Below, piece after piece: positions 16,620 to 25,530 of a DNA stretch of 64,000 nt. This stretch comes from JAGXKT01 sp964531695 (GTDB taxonomy: Bacteria; Planctomycetota; Phycisphaerae; SM23-33): the NCBI GenBank assembly GCA_964531695.1, contig CAZHEH010000016.1, forward strand, positions 1-64,000, given 5' to 3'. The notes beneath the pieces are model-generated. The model did no database searches and was not told the origin of the DNA. It was given only the letters and a program-made list of their open reading frames with translations. Every line of letters starts with the position of its first letter. Position 1 is the stretch's first letter. The position numbers were made by a program, and so were the translations under genes.

Positions 16620-18113
16620 ATGATGAAGTATGACAGTCGGAGATGGTGGATCGCGCCCGTGCTTGCGATGTTGTTGTTCGTCCCCCCCGCGATGGCCGCC
16701 GAAGGCGACGGCGCCGCGGTGTCGGCGGACAACGGCGCGGCCGCGAACGAAGACGGCCACGTGATGCCCCGTACCGAGGTCGAGGCGGGCGAGGTGACGG
16801 AAGAGCCCGGCGAATTCTGCGGCATCTGCGAGTCGAAGCGGCGATTCAACGAGCTGATCCCCGGCTTCGAGATGGGCTTCGACCACCGGTACCGCATGAT
16901 CTACGACTACAACGTCACGTCGCTGGATCAGTATTCGACGGGCCATCAGCGCTATTGGCACCGCAACCGCAGCCGCATGTGGGCGCGGGTCACGCCGATG
17001 GAGAATCTTGACATCAACGCCCGGCTGGTCATCGAACCGCGGTACTACTGCCAGCCCACGAGCATGGCCGACCAGTCGATTCGCACGGAGGCGCTCTGGG
17101 ACAAGTTGAACGTCGAGTGGCGTCAGGCGTTCGGTCTGCCGCTTACGATTAAGGCCGGCCGTCAGGACATGCGGCTGGGCAGCGGCTACCTCGTCTTCGA
17201 GGGCACGCCCCTGGACGGCTCGCGGACGATCTTCTTCGACGCGATCCGCGCGACCTGGGACGCCCAGGAGATCCAGACCGTCTTCGACTTGGTCGTGCTG
17301 AACAACCACGCCAACAGCGCCGCGATCGTCGCTCCGTACTGCGACGACGACGCCGACCTGATCGAGGACGACGAGACGGGCGTAATCGTCTACGCGTCGA
17401 ACAAGTCGATCCAGGACACGACGATCGACGGCTACTTCATCTACAAGCATACGGACAAGCCCACCGGGAAGGACAACTCGGCGAGCAACCCCTTCCGCGG
17501 ATTCGACGCCGACATCTACACCTTCGGTGCCCGCGTGGCCGGCAAGATGGGCCCCAACTGGCAGTACAGCGCCGAGGCCGCCCCGCAGTTCGGGCACAAG
17601 GAAGGCGCAGAGCTGCGCGAGTTGGCGGTCAATACGAAGCTGGCGTACCTCTTCCACGACCCGATGAACACGGACGTGCACTGCGGCTATGAGTTCCGCA
17701 GCGGGGATGAGGACCACATCAACGGCGGCTTCGACATGCTCTGGGGCCGGTATCCGCAGTGGAGCAACATCTACAACGGCTACCTGGACGGGCTGGAAGG
17801 CCGCATAGCCATGTCCAACAACATCCACCGCGTCAACGTTGGCGTCGGGTTCGAGCCGGCCGAGGACATGTCCATCACGGCCGACTACCACGCCATCTTC
17901 CGGGAAGAGGACGAGACCGGCGTGTTGACCTCCACCGGCTTTGCGGGCAACTGCACCAAGGGCCACCTGTTCACCGCCCTCTGGAAGTGGCGCCTGGACG
18001 AGCACTGGAGCACCCACATGGTCGGCGAGGCGTTCGTCCCGGACGATTACTACTCAGACGCCCGGAACGACACGGCCTTCTTCCTCCGCTGGGAGCTGGC
18101 GTTCAGTTGGTAG
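16620..18113 (+). CDS. Alginate-export-family outer membrane channel
   Basis: 497-residue exported protein. The Sec signal peptide covers residues 1-26 (hydrophobic VLAMLLFVPPAMA with an A-A cleavage site). An acidic stretch with CGICESKRRF follows, then alternating strands typical of the alginate_exp beta-barrel (FDHRYRMIYDYN, NRSRMWARVTPMENLDINAR, KAGRQDMRLGSGYLVFEGTP). It ends in Phe-Ser-Trp, an aromatic C-terminus as used for barrel insertion. It is expected to form an outer-membrane pore for anionic sugars or related compounds. Downstream of the symporter with a strong terminator after it, it is probably the outer-membrane partner of that uptake route. Confidence 0.85.
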   Translation: MMKYDSRRWWIAPVLAMLLFVPPAMAAEGDGAAVSADNGAAANEDGHVMPRTEVEAGEVTEEPGEFCGICESKRRFNELIPGFEMGFDHRYRMIYDYNVTSLDQYSTGHQRYWHRNRSRMWARVTPMENLDINARLVIEPRYYCQPTSMADQSIRTEALWDKLNVEWRQAFGLPLTIKAGRQDMRLGSGYLVFEGTPLDGSRTIFFDAIRATWDAQEIQTVFDLVVLNNHANSAAIVAPYCDDDADLIEDDETGVIVYASNKSIQDTTIDGYFIYKHTDKPTGKDNSASNPFRGFDADIYTFGARVAGKMGPNWQYSAEAAPQFGHKEGAELRELAVNTKLAYLFHDPMNTDVHCGYEFRSGDEDHINGGFDMLWGRYPQWSNIYNGYLDGLEGRIAMSNNIHRVNVGVGFEPAEDMSITADYHAIFREEDETGVLTSTGFAGNCTKGHLFTALWKWRLDEHWSTHMVGEAFVPDDYYSDARNDTAFFLRWELAFSW

Positions 18114-18137
18114 CCGGCTGCGAGTAGACGCCCACTA

Positions 18138-18175
18138 CGGCGGGTCGCCGAACTTCGGCGGCCCGCCGTTCCTTT
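18138..18175 (+). terminator. Rho-independent terminator after the channel gene
   Basis: A 13-bp stem, CGGCGGGTCGCCG (18138-18150) with CGGCGGCCCGCCG (18156-18168), with one G-T pair, an AACTT loop, then TTCCTTTG. Confidence 0.75.
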
Positions 18176-18210
18176 GCGCCTCCGGCCGGCTCCGGAAACC
18201 ACAAGACGAC

Positions 18211-18240
18211 TTGCCCTGGTTGCCGACCGGCGCGTATGCT
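18211..18240 (+). promoter_or_regulatory. TTGCC-type promoter, leaderless
   Basis: TTGCCC (18211-18216), 18-bp spacer, TATGCT (18235-18240). The ATG at 18248 lies 7 bp after the -10 box, where transcription would begin. Confidence 0.5.
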
Positions 18241-18247
18241 GGAGAGT

Positions 18248-19228
18248 ATGCGGAGGGCGATTCCCATCACGGCCGCGGCCCTGGCGATGCTTCTGGCATC
18301 CTGCGGGCCGCCCGAGGCCTCGGAACCTCGCGATCGATCTCTGGTGGCGGAGGTCGAAGGCCGGCCCTGGCAAACGCCGTACGGGCGGGGAGAGTCGCTC
18401 CGGAGCGAGCATTACCGCATCTACTCCACGGCCCAGCGGGAGGAGTTGCGCGTCTATCTGCCCGGCTACATGGAGGCGGCGTACGAGCAGTACCTCCGGA
18501 TGACCGGCCTGCCGGACGAGCCCGTGGACGAGCCGATGCCGATGTACATGCTCAGCGGGCGGCAGGAATGGTCGGCCCTGACGGAGCAGATCTTCGGGGC
18601 CGACTCCAAGGCGCTGCACATCGAGGCCGGCGGCTACTGCCACCGGGGCATCTGCGTGCTATGGGACATCGGCGGCAGCTACACGCTGTCCGTGGCGTCG
18701 CACGAGGGATTGCACCAGTTCTTCCATCATCGGCTGGAGAACAAGCTGCCCATGTGGCTGGAGGAGGGCTTCTGCACGCTGGCAGAGGGCCATCAGACCG
18801 TGGGCCGGGCCGTGCGGTTCACGCCGACGAAGAACCCCTCGCGGTTCAACGCGCTTCGGTCGGCCATCGTCAACGACCGCTGGTATACCATCGAGGAACT
18901 GCTGCCGATGGATGCCGGTGACGTGGTCACCCAGGGCTCCGAGCACGCCGTGGGCTACTACGGGCAGCTCTGGGCGCTGGCGCAGTTCATTCAGTCGCGT
19001 CCGCAGTACCGCGAGGGCCTGCACCGCCTGATGGCCGACGCGGCCGCCGGCAAATTCGACGCGGCCCTGGACTTGCCGCCCGGCGCTCTGGCCAAGCTGC
19101 ACAAACGCGGGCGGACCTACAACCGGACGATCGGCGAGCCGATCTTCCGACACTACATCTCCGACGACTTGGCGGGCTTCGAGAAGGAATACCGAGCATA
19201 CGCCGAGAAACTCGCCCGGCTTCGGTAG
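18248..19228 (+). CDS. Lipoprotein with gluzincin-type metallopeptidase domain (DUF1570-like)
   Basis: Exported lipoprotein of 326 residues. The signal peptide ends in the lipobox LLASC, so it is likely lipid-anchored. The catalytic motif SHEGLHQFFHH contains HExxH, and WLEEGFCTLAEG about 20 residues later provides the third zinc ligand Glu, as in peptidase MA-like proteins. The ATG at 18236 is in frame but overlaps the TATGCT box, so I take 18248 as the start. Substrate is unknown: a cell-wall or protein turnover role is possible. Flanked upstream by a terminator, it is a separate unit. Confidence 0.75.
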   Translation: MRRAIPITAAALAMLLASCGPPEASEPRDRSLVAEVEGRPWQTPYGRGESLRSEHYRIYSTAQREELRVYLPGYMEAAYEQYLRMTGLPDEPVDEPMPMYMLSGRQEWSALTEQIFGADSKALHIEAGGYCHRGICVLWDIGGSYTLSVASHEGLHQFFHHRLENKLPMWLEEGFCTLAEGHQTVGRAVRFTPTKNPSRFNALRSAIVNDRWYTIEELLPMDAGDVVTQGSEHAVGYYGQLWALAQFIQSRPQYREGLHRLMADAAAGKFDAALDLPPGALAKLHKRGRTYNRTIGEPIFRHYISDDLAGFEKEYRAYAEKLARLR

Positions 19229-19380
19229 TGCGTTTCGGCGAAGTGTCGCGCCGTCGAGCGTGAGCGAATCGGCTCCCGGCAACAGCGCCGACACAGGCGA
19301 TTTCGGGCATCGTCGAGGGCAGGCGCCGCCACGCAGCCGACATGACCGCCATGGACTCACCTGAGGCCGCGTAGCGCCCT

Positions 19381-20706
19381 CTACGAGCCGCGCTTGTCTT
19401 GCACTCGCTTGGCCTTGCCGGTGAACCGCTCCAGCGAGTTCGGCTCGGCCAGGTCCACGCGCATCCGCACGCCCGTGACCGAGGCAATCTCACGCCCGAT
19501 CCGATCGCGCAAGTCCTGCATTTGGCTCATCTTGTCAGAGAAGATCGCTCCGTCGATCTCGACGTGCACCGTCACCTCGTCCATCGCGCCGGGGCGGGTC
19601 AGCTCGATCAGGTAGTGCGGGGCCGTGCCCTCCACCCGCAGCAGGGCCTCCTCCACCTGCGAGGGAAACACGTTCACGCCGCGGATGATGAGCATGTCGT
19701 CGCTCCGCCCGATCACGCGACTCATCCGGACGGTCGTCCGCCCGCACGGGCAGCGGGCCCGGTCCAGCCGGGCAATGTCCCGCGTACGGTAGCGGAGGAT
19801 GGGCATCGCCTGCTTCGTCAGCGCGGTGAAGATCAGCTCGCCCGGCGCCCCGTCGGGCACGGGCTCGAGGGTCTCCGGGTCCACGCACTCGACGATGAAG
19901 TGGTCTTCCTGGATGTGCATACCGTCGCGGGCGACGCACTCGCCGCTGACGCCGGGGCCGATGACCTCGCTGAGCCCGTAGTTGTTCATCGCCAGGATGC
20001 CCAGGGCCGACTCGATCTGCCGCCGCATGTCGTCCGTCCACGGCTCGCCGCCGAAATGCCCGAATTGCAGCGGCAGCGAGGTCGGCTCGATTCCCGCGGC
20101 CGCGGCGACCTCGGCGATGTTCAGCGCGTACGTCGGCGTGCAGACGAGCACCTGGGAGCCGAGGTCCTGCATCAGCATGATCTGCCGCCGCGTGTTGCCC
20201 GAGGCGGCCGGAACCACCGCGGCGCCGACCCGCTCGACGCCGTAGTGCAGCCCGAAGCCGCCGGTGAAAAGCCCGTAGCCGAAGGCGATGTGCACCGTAT
20301 GCTCCGGCCGAAGCCCGCCGGCCACGAGAAACCGGGCACACAGCTCCGACCACAGCCGCACGTCCGCGGCGGTGTAGGCCACGAACGTCGGCTTGCCCGT
20401 CGTGCCCGACGAGCCGTGGAACCGCCCGACCTCCTCCCGCGGCACGGCCAGGAAGCCGAGCGGGTAGTGCTCGCGGAGGTCCGCCTTGGTCGTCAGCGGC
20501 AGACGGCGCAGGTCCTCGAGCGAGCGGACGGCGTTGGGGGCGATGCCCTCGGCCGCGAAGCGCTCGCGATAGAAGGGCACGTCCGCCAGGTGCGCCAGGT
20601 GCGCCACAAGCTGCTTCAATCGATCAACTTGCAGCGATTCCAGCTCGTCGCGGCTCGTGGTCTCCGCGGGGTCCCAGATGCGGTTCTGATACGGGAACTC
20701 GGGCAT
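19381..20706 (-). CDS. paaK: Phenylacetate-CoA ligase, copy 1
   Basis: AMP-forming ligase that activates arylacetates with CoA; 441 residues, normal length. The ATP-binding motif is HGSSGTTGKPTFVAYT. NYGLSEVIGPG and GRSDDMLIIRGVNVFPSQ are the family core motifs, and the C-terminal LxxFTGKAKRV holds the catalytic Lys. CPCGRTT is the Cys pair seen in many PaaK enzymes. It is the last gene of a six-gene minus-strand cluster with the ACT protein, a second PaaK, IorB, IorA and a thioesterase. In fermenters, such a set converts aromatic amino acids via arylpyruvates to aryl-acyl-CoA and recovers ATP. The direction (ligase or ATP-forming) is not visible. Confidence 0.93.
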   Translation of the reverse strand: MPEFPYQNRIWDPAETTSRDELESLQVDRLKQLVAHLAHLADVPFYRERFAAEGIAPNAVRSLEDLRRLPLTTKADLREHYPLGFLAVPREEVGRFHGSSGTTGKPTFVAYTAADVRLWSELCARFLVAGGLRPEHTVHIAFGYGLFTGGFGLHYGVERVGAAVVPAASGNTRRQIMLMQDLGSQVLVCTPTYALNIAEVAAAAGIEPTSLPLQFGHFGGEPWTDDMRRQIESALGILAMNNYGLSEVIGPGVSGECVARDGMHIQEDHFIVECVDPETLEPVPDGAPGELIFTALTKQAMPILRYRTRDIARLDRARCPCGRTTVRMSRVIGRSDDMLIIRGVNVFPSQVEEALLRVEGTAPHYLIELTRPGAMDEVTVHVEIDGAIFSDKMSQMQDLRDRIGREIASVTGVRMRVDLAEPNSLERFTGKAKRVQDKRGS

Positions 20707-20785
20707 ATCGGCGATCCTTGAGACAGGGAATGCCCCAGTATCGCCGATTCCGGCGAAGCGTCAACCGCTGCGGCGTGCCGCCGGC

Positions 20786-21223
20786 TCAACCGTCGTCGCC
20801 GAACAGCTCGACCTCGCCGATGACGTTGATGCCCTTGCCCTGGAGGACCTCGGCGGCGGCGTCCGGGTCATCAAAGCGGAACACAAGCACGGCCCGGTCG
20901 TTCCGGCGGAACGTGAAGGCGTACATGTACTCGATGTTCAGCCCCGCTTCGTCGATGATCGCCAGGATCTCGGCCAGCCCGCCGGGCTTGTCCTCGACCT
21001 CGGTGGCGACGACGTCCGTGACGTTGACGACCGCCCCGGCCGCCTCGAGCACCTGCTTGGCGCTCTGCCAGTCCGGCACGATCAGCCGCAGGATGCCGAA
21101 CTGCTGCGTGTCAGCCAGCGAGAGCGTCAGGATGTTCACGTCCGCGTCCGCCAAGGCCCCGCAGACCGTCTTCAGGTGGCCCGGCTTGTTTTCCAGGAAC
21201 AGCGACAGTTGCTTGATCTTCAT
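20786..21223 (-). CDS. Tandem ACT-domain protein
   Basis: 145-residue cytosolic protein made of two ACT modules: residues 1-70 (KQLSLFLENKPGHLKTVCG) and 71-145 (VEDKPGGLAEILAIIDEAG). The N/DKPGxL turn in each repeat is the usual amino-acid-binding site. Such proteins are often encoded beside indolepyruvate oxidoreductase and PaaK genes, where they probably sense aromatic or branched-chain amino acids. The ATG at 21223 is chosen because the ACT fold starts immediately; an upstream in-frame ATG at 21271 would add an unrelated Arg-rich stretch. It lies between the two paaK copies. Confidence 0.88.
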   Translation of the reverse strand: MKIKQLSLFLENKPGHLKTVCGALADADVNILTLSLADTQQFGILRLIVPDWQSAKQVLEAAGAVVNVTDVVATEVEDKPGGLAEILAIIDEAGLNIEYMYAFTFRRNDRAVLVFRFDDPDAAAEVLQGKGINVIGEVELFGDDG

Positions 21224-21314
21224 GGCAGCCCTCTGGATATCGGTCGGCCGGTCGGTGGATCGACGGGTCAATCGGTCCGCCGCTTGGGTACCGGCGCATC
21301 ATCCCACGCTTCTA

Positions 21315-21338
21315 CGAGTTAACGAGTCAACGAATCAA
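21315..21338. repeat. Degenerate 8-bp tandem repeat (3 units)
   Basis: Units CGAGTTAA, CGAGTCAA and CGAATCAA. They are the reverse-strand relatives of the array at 25531-25586. Confidence 0.7.
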
Positions 21339-21344
21339 CGTCAG

Positions 21345-22673
21345 TCACATCTCTCGACGATCCACCACGCGCTTGGCCTTGCCCATGCTTCGCTCGATCG
21401 TATGCGGCTCGACGAGCACGACCTTCGCCCTCAGTTGCACCGTGCTCTCGATCGACCCGGCGATCTTCGCCCGCAGGTCCTCCATCTCCCGCACGCGGTC
21501 CGAGAAGAACTCCTCGGTGATCTCCACCTGCACCTCCATCCGGTCCAGGTCCTTCTCCCGGGTCAGGATGATCTGATAGTGCGGCAGCGTGCCCTCGACG
21601 GCCAGCAACGCCGCCTCCACCTGCGACGGGTACACGTTCACGCCGCGGATGATGAACATGTCGTCGCTGCGGCGGCTGATCCGGCGAATCCGGCGGATGC
21701 TCCGCCCGCAGGGGCACGGTTCGGTTATCACGGCCGTGATGTCCCGCGTGCGGTACCGGATCATCGGCATGGCCTTCTTGCCCAGCGTAGTCAGCACCAG
21801 CTCGCCTTCTTCACCGTCGGGGACGGGCTCGAGCGTGTCGGGGTCGACGATCTCGGGGTAGAACCAGTCCTCGAACAGGTGCAGACCCGACTGGGCGGCG
21901 CACTCGCTGCCGACGCCGGGGCCGATAATCTCGCTGAGCCCGTAGATGTCGTAGGCCTTGATGCCGCTGGCCGCCTCGATCCGCTCGCGCATGCGGTCCG
22001 TCCAGGGCTCGGCTCCGAACACGCCCGCCCGCACCCGCAGGTCGTGGATGTCGATGCCCAGCTCCTCGCACCGCTCGACGATGTACAGGAAGTAGCTCGG
22101 CGTGCAGCAGATCGCGGTCGAGCCGAAGTCCTTCATGATCATGATCTGCCGGTCCGTATTGCCCCCGGAGATCGGGATGACCGTCGCCCCGAGCGCCTCG
22201 GCGCCGTAGTGGGCCCCGAGCCCGCCGGTGAACAGCCCGTAGCCGTAGGCGTTCTGGATGACATCCCCCGGCCCGCAGCCGCAGGCGGCGAAGGTGCGGA
22301 CCATGACCGAGGCCCACACGTCGATGTCGGCCTGCGTGTAGGCCACGACCGTCGGCTTGCCCGTCGTGCCGCTGGAGGCGTGGACGCGGACGACGTCCTG
22401 GATGCTCGTGGCGAACAGCCCGAACGGGTAGGCGTCCCGCAGGTCGTCCTTGACGGTGAACGGAAGCTTGCGAATGTCCTCGAGCGACCGGATGTCCTCC
22501 GGCTTGACGCCTGCCTCGTCAAACCGCTGCTGGTAAAGCGGCACGTGACCGTAGGCCAGCCGAACGATCGCCTGGAAGCGGTCGAGCTGAAGCCGGCGGA
22601 GTTGCGGCTCAGGCAGATAGTCCGGCGCGCTGGCCGGATGGAAAGCTTCGCTCCTGTGCGTGTCCTTGACCAT
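21345..22673 (-). CDS. paaK: Phenylacetate-CoA ligase, copy 2
   Basis: 442-residue paralog of the 19381-20706 enzyme. It carries HASSGTTGKPTVVAYT, IYGLSEIIGPG, SRRSDDMFIIRGVNVYPSQ and the C-terminal SMGKAKRVVD with the catalytic Lys. Differences between the copies lie around the acyl pocket (for example NAYGYGLFTGG against HIAFGYGLFTGG), so the two may prefer different aryl acids such as phenylacetate and indoleacetate. The ATG at 22673 follows AAGGGAA. A much longer in-frame open stretch upstream is a shadow of iorB. It lies 179 bp downstream of iorB. Confidence 0.93.
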   Translation of the reverse strand: MVKDTHRSEAFHPASAPDYLPEPQLRRLQLDRFQAIVRLAYGHVPLYQQRFDEAGVKPEDIRSLEDIRKLPFTVKDDLRDAYPFGLFATSIQDVVRVHASSGTTGKPTVVAYTQADIDVWASVMVRTFAACGCGPGDVIQNAYGYGLFTGGLGAHYGAEALGATVIPISGGNTDRQIMIMKDFGSTAICCTPSYFLYIVERCEELGIDIHDLRVRAGVFGAEPWTDRMRERIEAASGIKAYDIYGLSEIIGPGVGSECAAQSGLHLFEDWFYPEIVDPDTLEPVPDGEEGELVLTTLGKKAMPMIRYRTRDITAVITEPCPCGRSIRRIRRISRRSDDMFIIRGVNVYPSQVEAALLAVEGTLPHYQIILTREKDLDRMEVQVEITEEFFSDRVREMEDLRAKIAGSIESTVQLRAKVVLVEPHTIERSMGKAKRVVDRREM

Positions 22674-22852
22674 AGCATTCCCTTCTTGCGTGCGGGCGCG
22701 AGAGAGGCCCGGCCGAGACGGGCGGATTATACCCCCGGCCCGCAGGAAGGGAAAGCGCCGGCAGAATCGGCTGAAACCGGCGGCTCCAAGCCCGTTGCGC
22801 AAAGCCCTCTGCCCTCGCGCGGGCGTGAGGACACGCCCGGGGCACACAGGGT

Positions 22853-23338
22853 TCAGCCGGTCGAGCTGCGCCCCAGCGCGAACGCCTGCTCGTTGGCCTC
22901 GTGGACCTTCTCGGGCAGGTTGGCCCGCACGGCCGTCAGCCAGTGCTCCTCGGCGATGTCCAGATGCGTGCTCAAGGCGCCGAGCATCGCGACATTCAGC
23001 GAGCGGGGGTTCGGCAGCTTCTCCGCGTCGATCGTCTCGGGCGGGATCAGCACGCCGCCGTCCGCCCGCCGGCCTTGGAACACCTCTACCTGGTCCGGCG
23101 ACAGGACGACGACGTAGTCGGCCTCCCCGGCCGGGACCATCGGGCTCACGGCCGAGAGGTCCGCGCCGAAGCGAACGTCCGAGTCGACCGACCCGCCGCG
23201 CTGGCTCATGCCGTGTACCTCGGCCTTCTTGACGTCCAGCCCGGCCCGGAAAGCGGCCTCGGAGAGGATGTCCGAGGCCTTGAGAACGCCTTGGCCTCCC
23301 AGACCCGCTACGACTACGTTCGTCACTTGGTTTGTCAT
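22853..23338 (-). CDS. iorB: Indolepyruvate:ferredoxin oxidoreductase beta subunit
   Basis: 161-residue gamma-type subunit of a 2-oxoacid:ferredoxin oxidoreductase. The hallmark VVAGLGGQGVLKASDIL is at the N-terminus, followed by AEVHGMSQRGGSVDSDVRFG, both conserved in IorB and PorG. It pairs with IorA to oxidise arylpyruvates to aryl-acetyl-CoA while reducing ferredoxin. The ATG at 23338 follows GGAGAAA; the open frame extends upstream but is not similar. The length is shorter than the usual 190-200 residues but the core motifs are complete. Confidence 0.9.
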   Translation of the reverse strand: MTNQVTNVVVAGLGGQGVLKASDILSEAAFRAGLDVKKAEVHGMSQRGGSVDSDVRFGADLSAVSPMVPAGEADYVVVLSPDQVEVFQGRRADGGVLIPPETIDAEKLPNPRSLNVAMLGALSTHLDIAEEHWLTAVRANLPEKVHEANEQAFALGRSSTG

Positions 23339-23434
23339 GTGCGTTTCTCCGTCGGGGATACTGGGGGGAGTCTGCTGCGTCATACGTTCGACGTTCGGGG
23401 TGCGACGCGACTCTCCGGTGCCTGCCGTTCCCAT

Positions 23435-23462
23435 TGAACGTCGAACATCGAACCCCGAACTC
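23435..23462. repeat. Degenerate 7-bp tandem repeat (4 units)
   Basis: Units TGAACGT, CGAACAT, CGAACCC and CGAACTC. Inverted copies (ACGTTCG, ACGTTCG, GGGTGCG) lie at 23384-23404 in the same gap between iorA and iorB. The same family occurs at 30849-30869. Confidence 0.7.
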
Positions 23463-23475
23463 CCGCACAGCGGCG

Positions 23476-25074
23476 TCAGCCGCTCGCGGCCGCCTCATAC
23501 TCCTTGATCTTCTTCGCCGCCAGCAGACACGGGCGCCGGACCACGATCAGCGAGAGCTTGTCGGCGGCGATTGCTTCGGTCACGGCCGCGGTGAGGCCGT
23601 CGGGGTCGGCGGTCGGGTCCACGGTCGTCACGTTGTCGACGCCCACGGCGCGGGCGAGGTCCTCGAAGCTGAGTCGGTTCGTGCCGGTGTGGTCGAGCTT
23701 TCGGCCGGTGCCGGGGTGCTCCTGCATGCCGGTCATGGCGGTCGTGCCGTTATCGAGGATCATCACCACGTGCCCGGTCGGCGGCGGGTTGTAGGCCATC
23801 TCGACCAGACCGGTGATGCCACTGTGGACGAACGTGCTGTCGCCGATGACGCTGACGACCTTGCGGGCCTGCTCCGGCGGCAGCACGTGCCGCAGCCCGA
23901 GCCCCACGCCGATCGCCGCGCCCATGCACACGCAGGTGTCCATCGCCTCAAACGGCGGCAGCACGCCCAGCGTGTAGCAGCCGATATCGCCGGTGACGAT
24001 GCAATCGAGGTCCCGCAGCAACTCGAAGCTCTTGCGGTGCGGGCAGCCCTGGCAGAGCTGCGGCGGCTTGCCCTTGGCACGCGGCGGCTCCGGGCCGGAC
24101 TCGCCCTCCAGAATCCGCCGCACACGATCCACGGTCAACTCGCCGAAGCGATACATCTCCGGTGCGCCCTGCACGTCGATGCCGGCCGCACGGCACTGCT
24201 CCACCAGCACCGGGTCGCCTTCCTCGATCACCACGCAGCGCTCAACGCCCGCGGCGAAGCGGCGCATCGCCTCCAGCGGCACCGGGTAGCTCATGCCGAT
24301 CTTCAGCACGGCCGCGTCCGGGGCGGCCTCGCGGGCGTGTACGTAGCTGATGCCCGAGGTGATGATGCCCAACTCCGGCTTGCCGTCGGCGTTCTCGACA
24401 CGGTTGGGGCCCTCGGCCTCGTTCCACACCGCGATATCGGCGAGCTTCTCCCGAAGCCGCTTGTGGGCCGGGCGAGCGTAGCCGGGAACCATCACGCGGT
24501 TCGGGCGGTCGTGCTCGAAGTGCGGCTCGCCCGGCGGCGGTACCGCGCCCTCCCGCGGCCGGACGACCGTCTTGGAATGGCAGATCCGCGTGGTCACCCG
24601 CAGGAAGACCGGCGTGTTCCACCGCTCGGAGATGCCGATCGCCTTGTGCAGGAGGTCATACGCCTCCTGGCTGTCGGACGGCTCGAGCGTCGGGATCCCG
24701 GCCGCGTGGGAATAGCGGCGGTTGTCCTGCTCGTTCTGGCTGGAGGCCATGCCCGGGTCGTCGGCCGTGACGATCACCAGCGCTCCCGACACACCCGTAT
24801 ACGCGGCCGTGAAGAGCGGGTCTGCCGCGACGTTCACACCGACGTGCTTCATCGTCGCCAGGGCTCGCGCCGACCCGAAGGCCACGCCGAGGGCGACCTC
24901 CAGGGCGACCTTCTCGTTCGGCGCCCACTGGGCCCGCCCGCCAAATCGCGAAAAGTTCTCCAGAATTTCCGTGGACGGCGTACCCGGATAGCCGGTGCCC
25001 AGCGATACGCCACCGTGCAACGCTGCCAGCGCGACGGCCTCGTTGCCGCTCAGGAGTAGTCTTTCTTCACTCAT
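23476..25074 (-). CDS. iorA: Indolepyruvate:ferredoxin oxidoreductase alpha subunit, without ferredoxin domain
   Basis: Thiamine-diphosphate subunit, 532 residues. The N-terminal pyrimidine-binding domain has GTGYPGTPSTEILENF and TMKHVGVNVAADP. The CQGCPHR motif and a TDP-binding region (VIGDSTFVHSGITGLVEMAYN spans the GDS..N motif) follow. Typical IorA proteins exceed 600 residues and end in a 2x[4Fe-4S] ferredoxin module. Here the chain stops at VVRRPCLLAAKKIKEY plus a short tail, with no CxxCxxCxxxCP motif and none in the following gap. Electrons would need another carrier or subunit. The ATG at 25074 overlaps the thioesterase stop by 8 bp, indicating coupled translation. Confidence 0.9.
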   Translation of the reverse strand: MSEERLLLSGNEAVALAALHGGVSLGTGYPGTPSTEILENFSRFGGRAQWAPNEKVALEVALGVAFGSARALATMKHVGVNVAADPLFTAAYTGVSGALVIVTADDPGMASSQNEQDNRRYSHAAGIPTLEPSDSQEAYDLLHKAIGISERWNTPVFLRVTTRICHSKTVVRPREGAVPPPGEPHFEHDRPNRVMVPGYARPAHKRLREKLADIAVWNEAEGPNRVENADGKPELGIITSGISYVHAREAAPDAAVLKIGMSYPVPLEAMRRFAAGVERCVVIEEGDPVLVEQCRAAGIDVQGAPEMYRFGELTVDRVRRILEGESGPEPPRAKGKPPQLCQGCPHRKSFELLRDLDCIVTGDIGCYTLGVLPPFEAMDTCVCMGAAIGVGLGLRHVLPPEQARKVVSVIGDSTFVHSGITGLVEMAYNPPPTGHVVMILDNGTTAMTGMQEHPGTGRKLDHTGTNRLSFEDLARAVGVDNVTTVDPTADPDGLTAAVTEAIAADKLSLIVVRRPCLLAAKKIKEYEAAASG

Positions 25075-25513
25075 TTTGGCTTGTCGTCGCCTCCAGAATG
25101 TCGCGGAGCCACTCGGGCGGGCGGATGGGTCGCCCGTCCGGGTCGACGACCGCGTGGATCGTGTAGCCGCGTGCGACGCCGGGTCCGCCGTCGGCGTGGG
25201 CGATCTCCACGTCGAACCGAACGCGGACCTTGCCCTGCATGCCGATGGCCGCCTTAACGTCGAGCAAATCATCATACCGTGCCCGGCCGACGCACTCAAC
25301 GTGCGCCTCGATCACGGGCAGCATCGCCCCGCGTCGCTCCATCTCGGCGTAAGGAAAGCCCAGTGACCGCATGAGCTCGGTCCGCGCGACCTCGAACCAA
25401 TCCAGCGCCCGCGCATAGTAATACGTGCCCATCTGATCGGTCTCGCCGTAGCGGACGCGGAGTTGGTGGATCGTGCGGAGGTTCGCAGGCGTGTCGGTGG
25501 GTTGCTGGGACAT
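25067..25513 (-). CDS. Acyl-CoA thioesterase, 4HBT/YbgC-like hotdog fold
   Basis: 148-residue hotdog thioesterase. The active-site region RVRYGETDQMGTYYYARALD matches the 4-hydroxybenzoyl-CoA thioesterase type, with Asp26 in the position of the catalytic acid. The tail is short and charged. It is the first gene of the IorA/IorB/PaaK cluster and overlaps iorA by 8 bp (ATGAGTGA). It probably hydrolyses aryl-acyl-CoA to the free acid, offering an alternative to the PaaK route or preventing CoA trapping. Substrate preference is inferred from context. Confidence 0.88.
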   Translation of the reverse strand: MSQQPTDTPANLRTIHQLRVRYGETDQMGTYYYARALDWFEVARTELMRSLGFPYAEMERRGAMLPVIEAHVECVGRARYDDLLDVKAAIGMQGKVRVRFDVEIAHADGGPGVARGYTIHAVVDPDGRPIRPPEWLRDILEATTSQNE

Positions 25514-25530
25514 CTGGACCCTCGTCTGCT

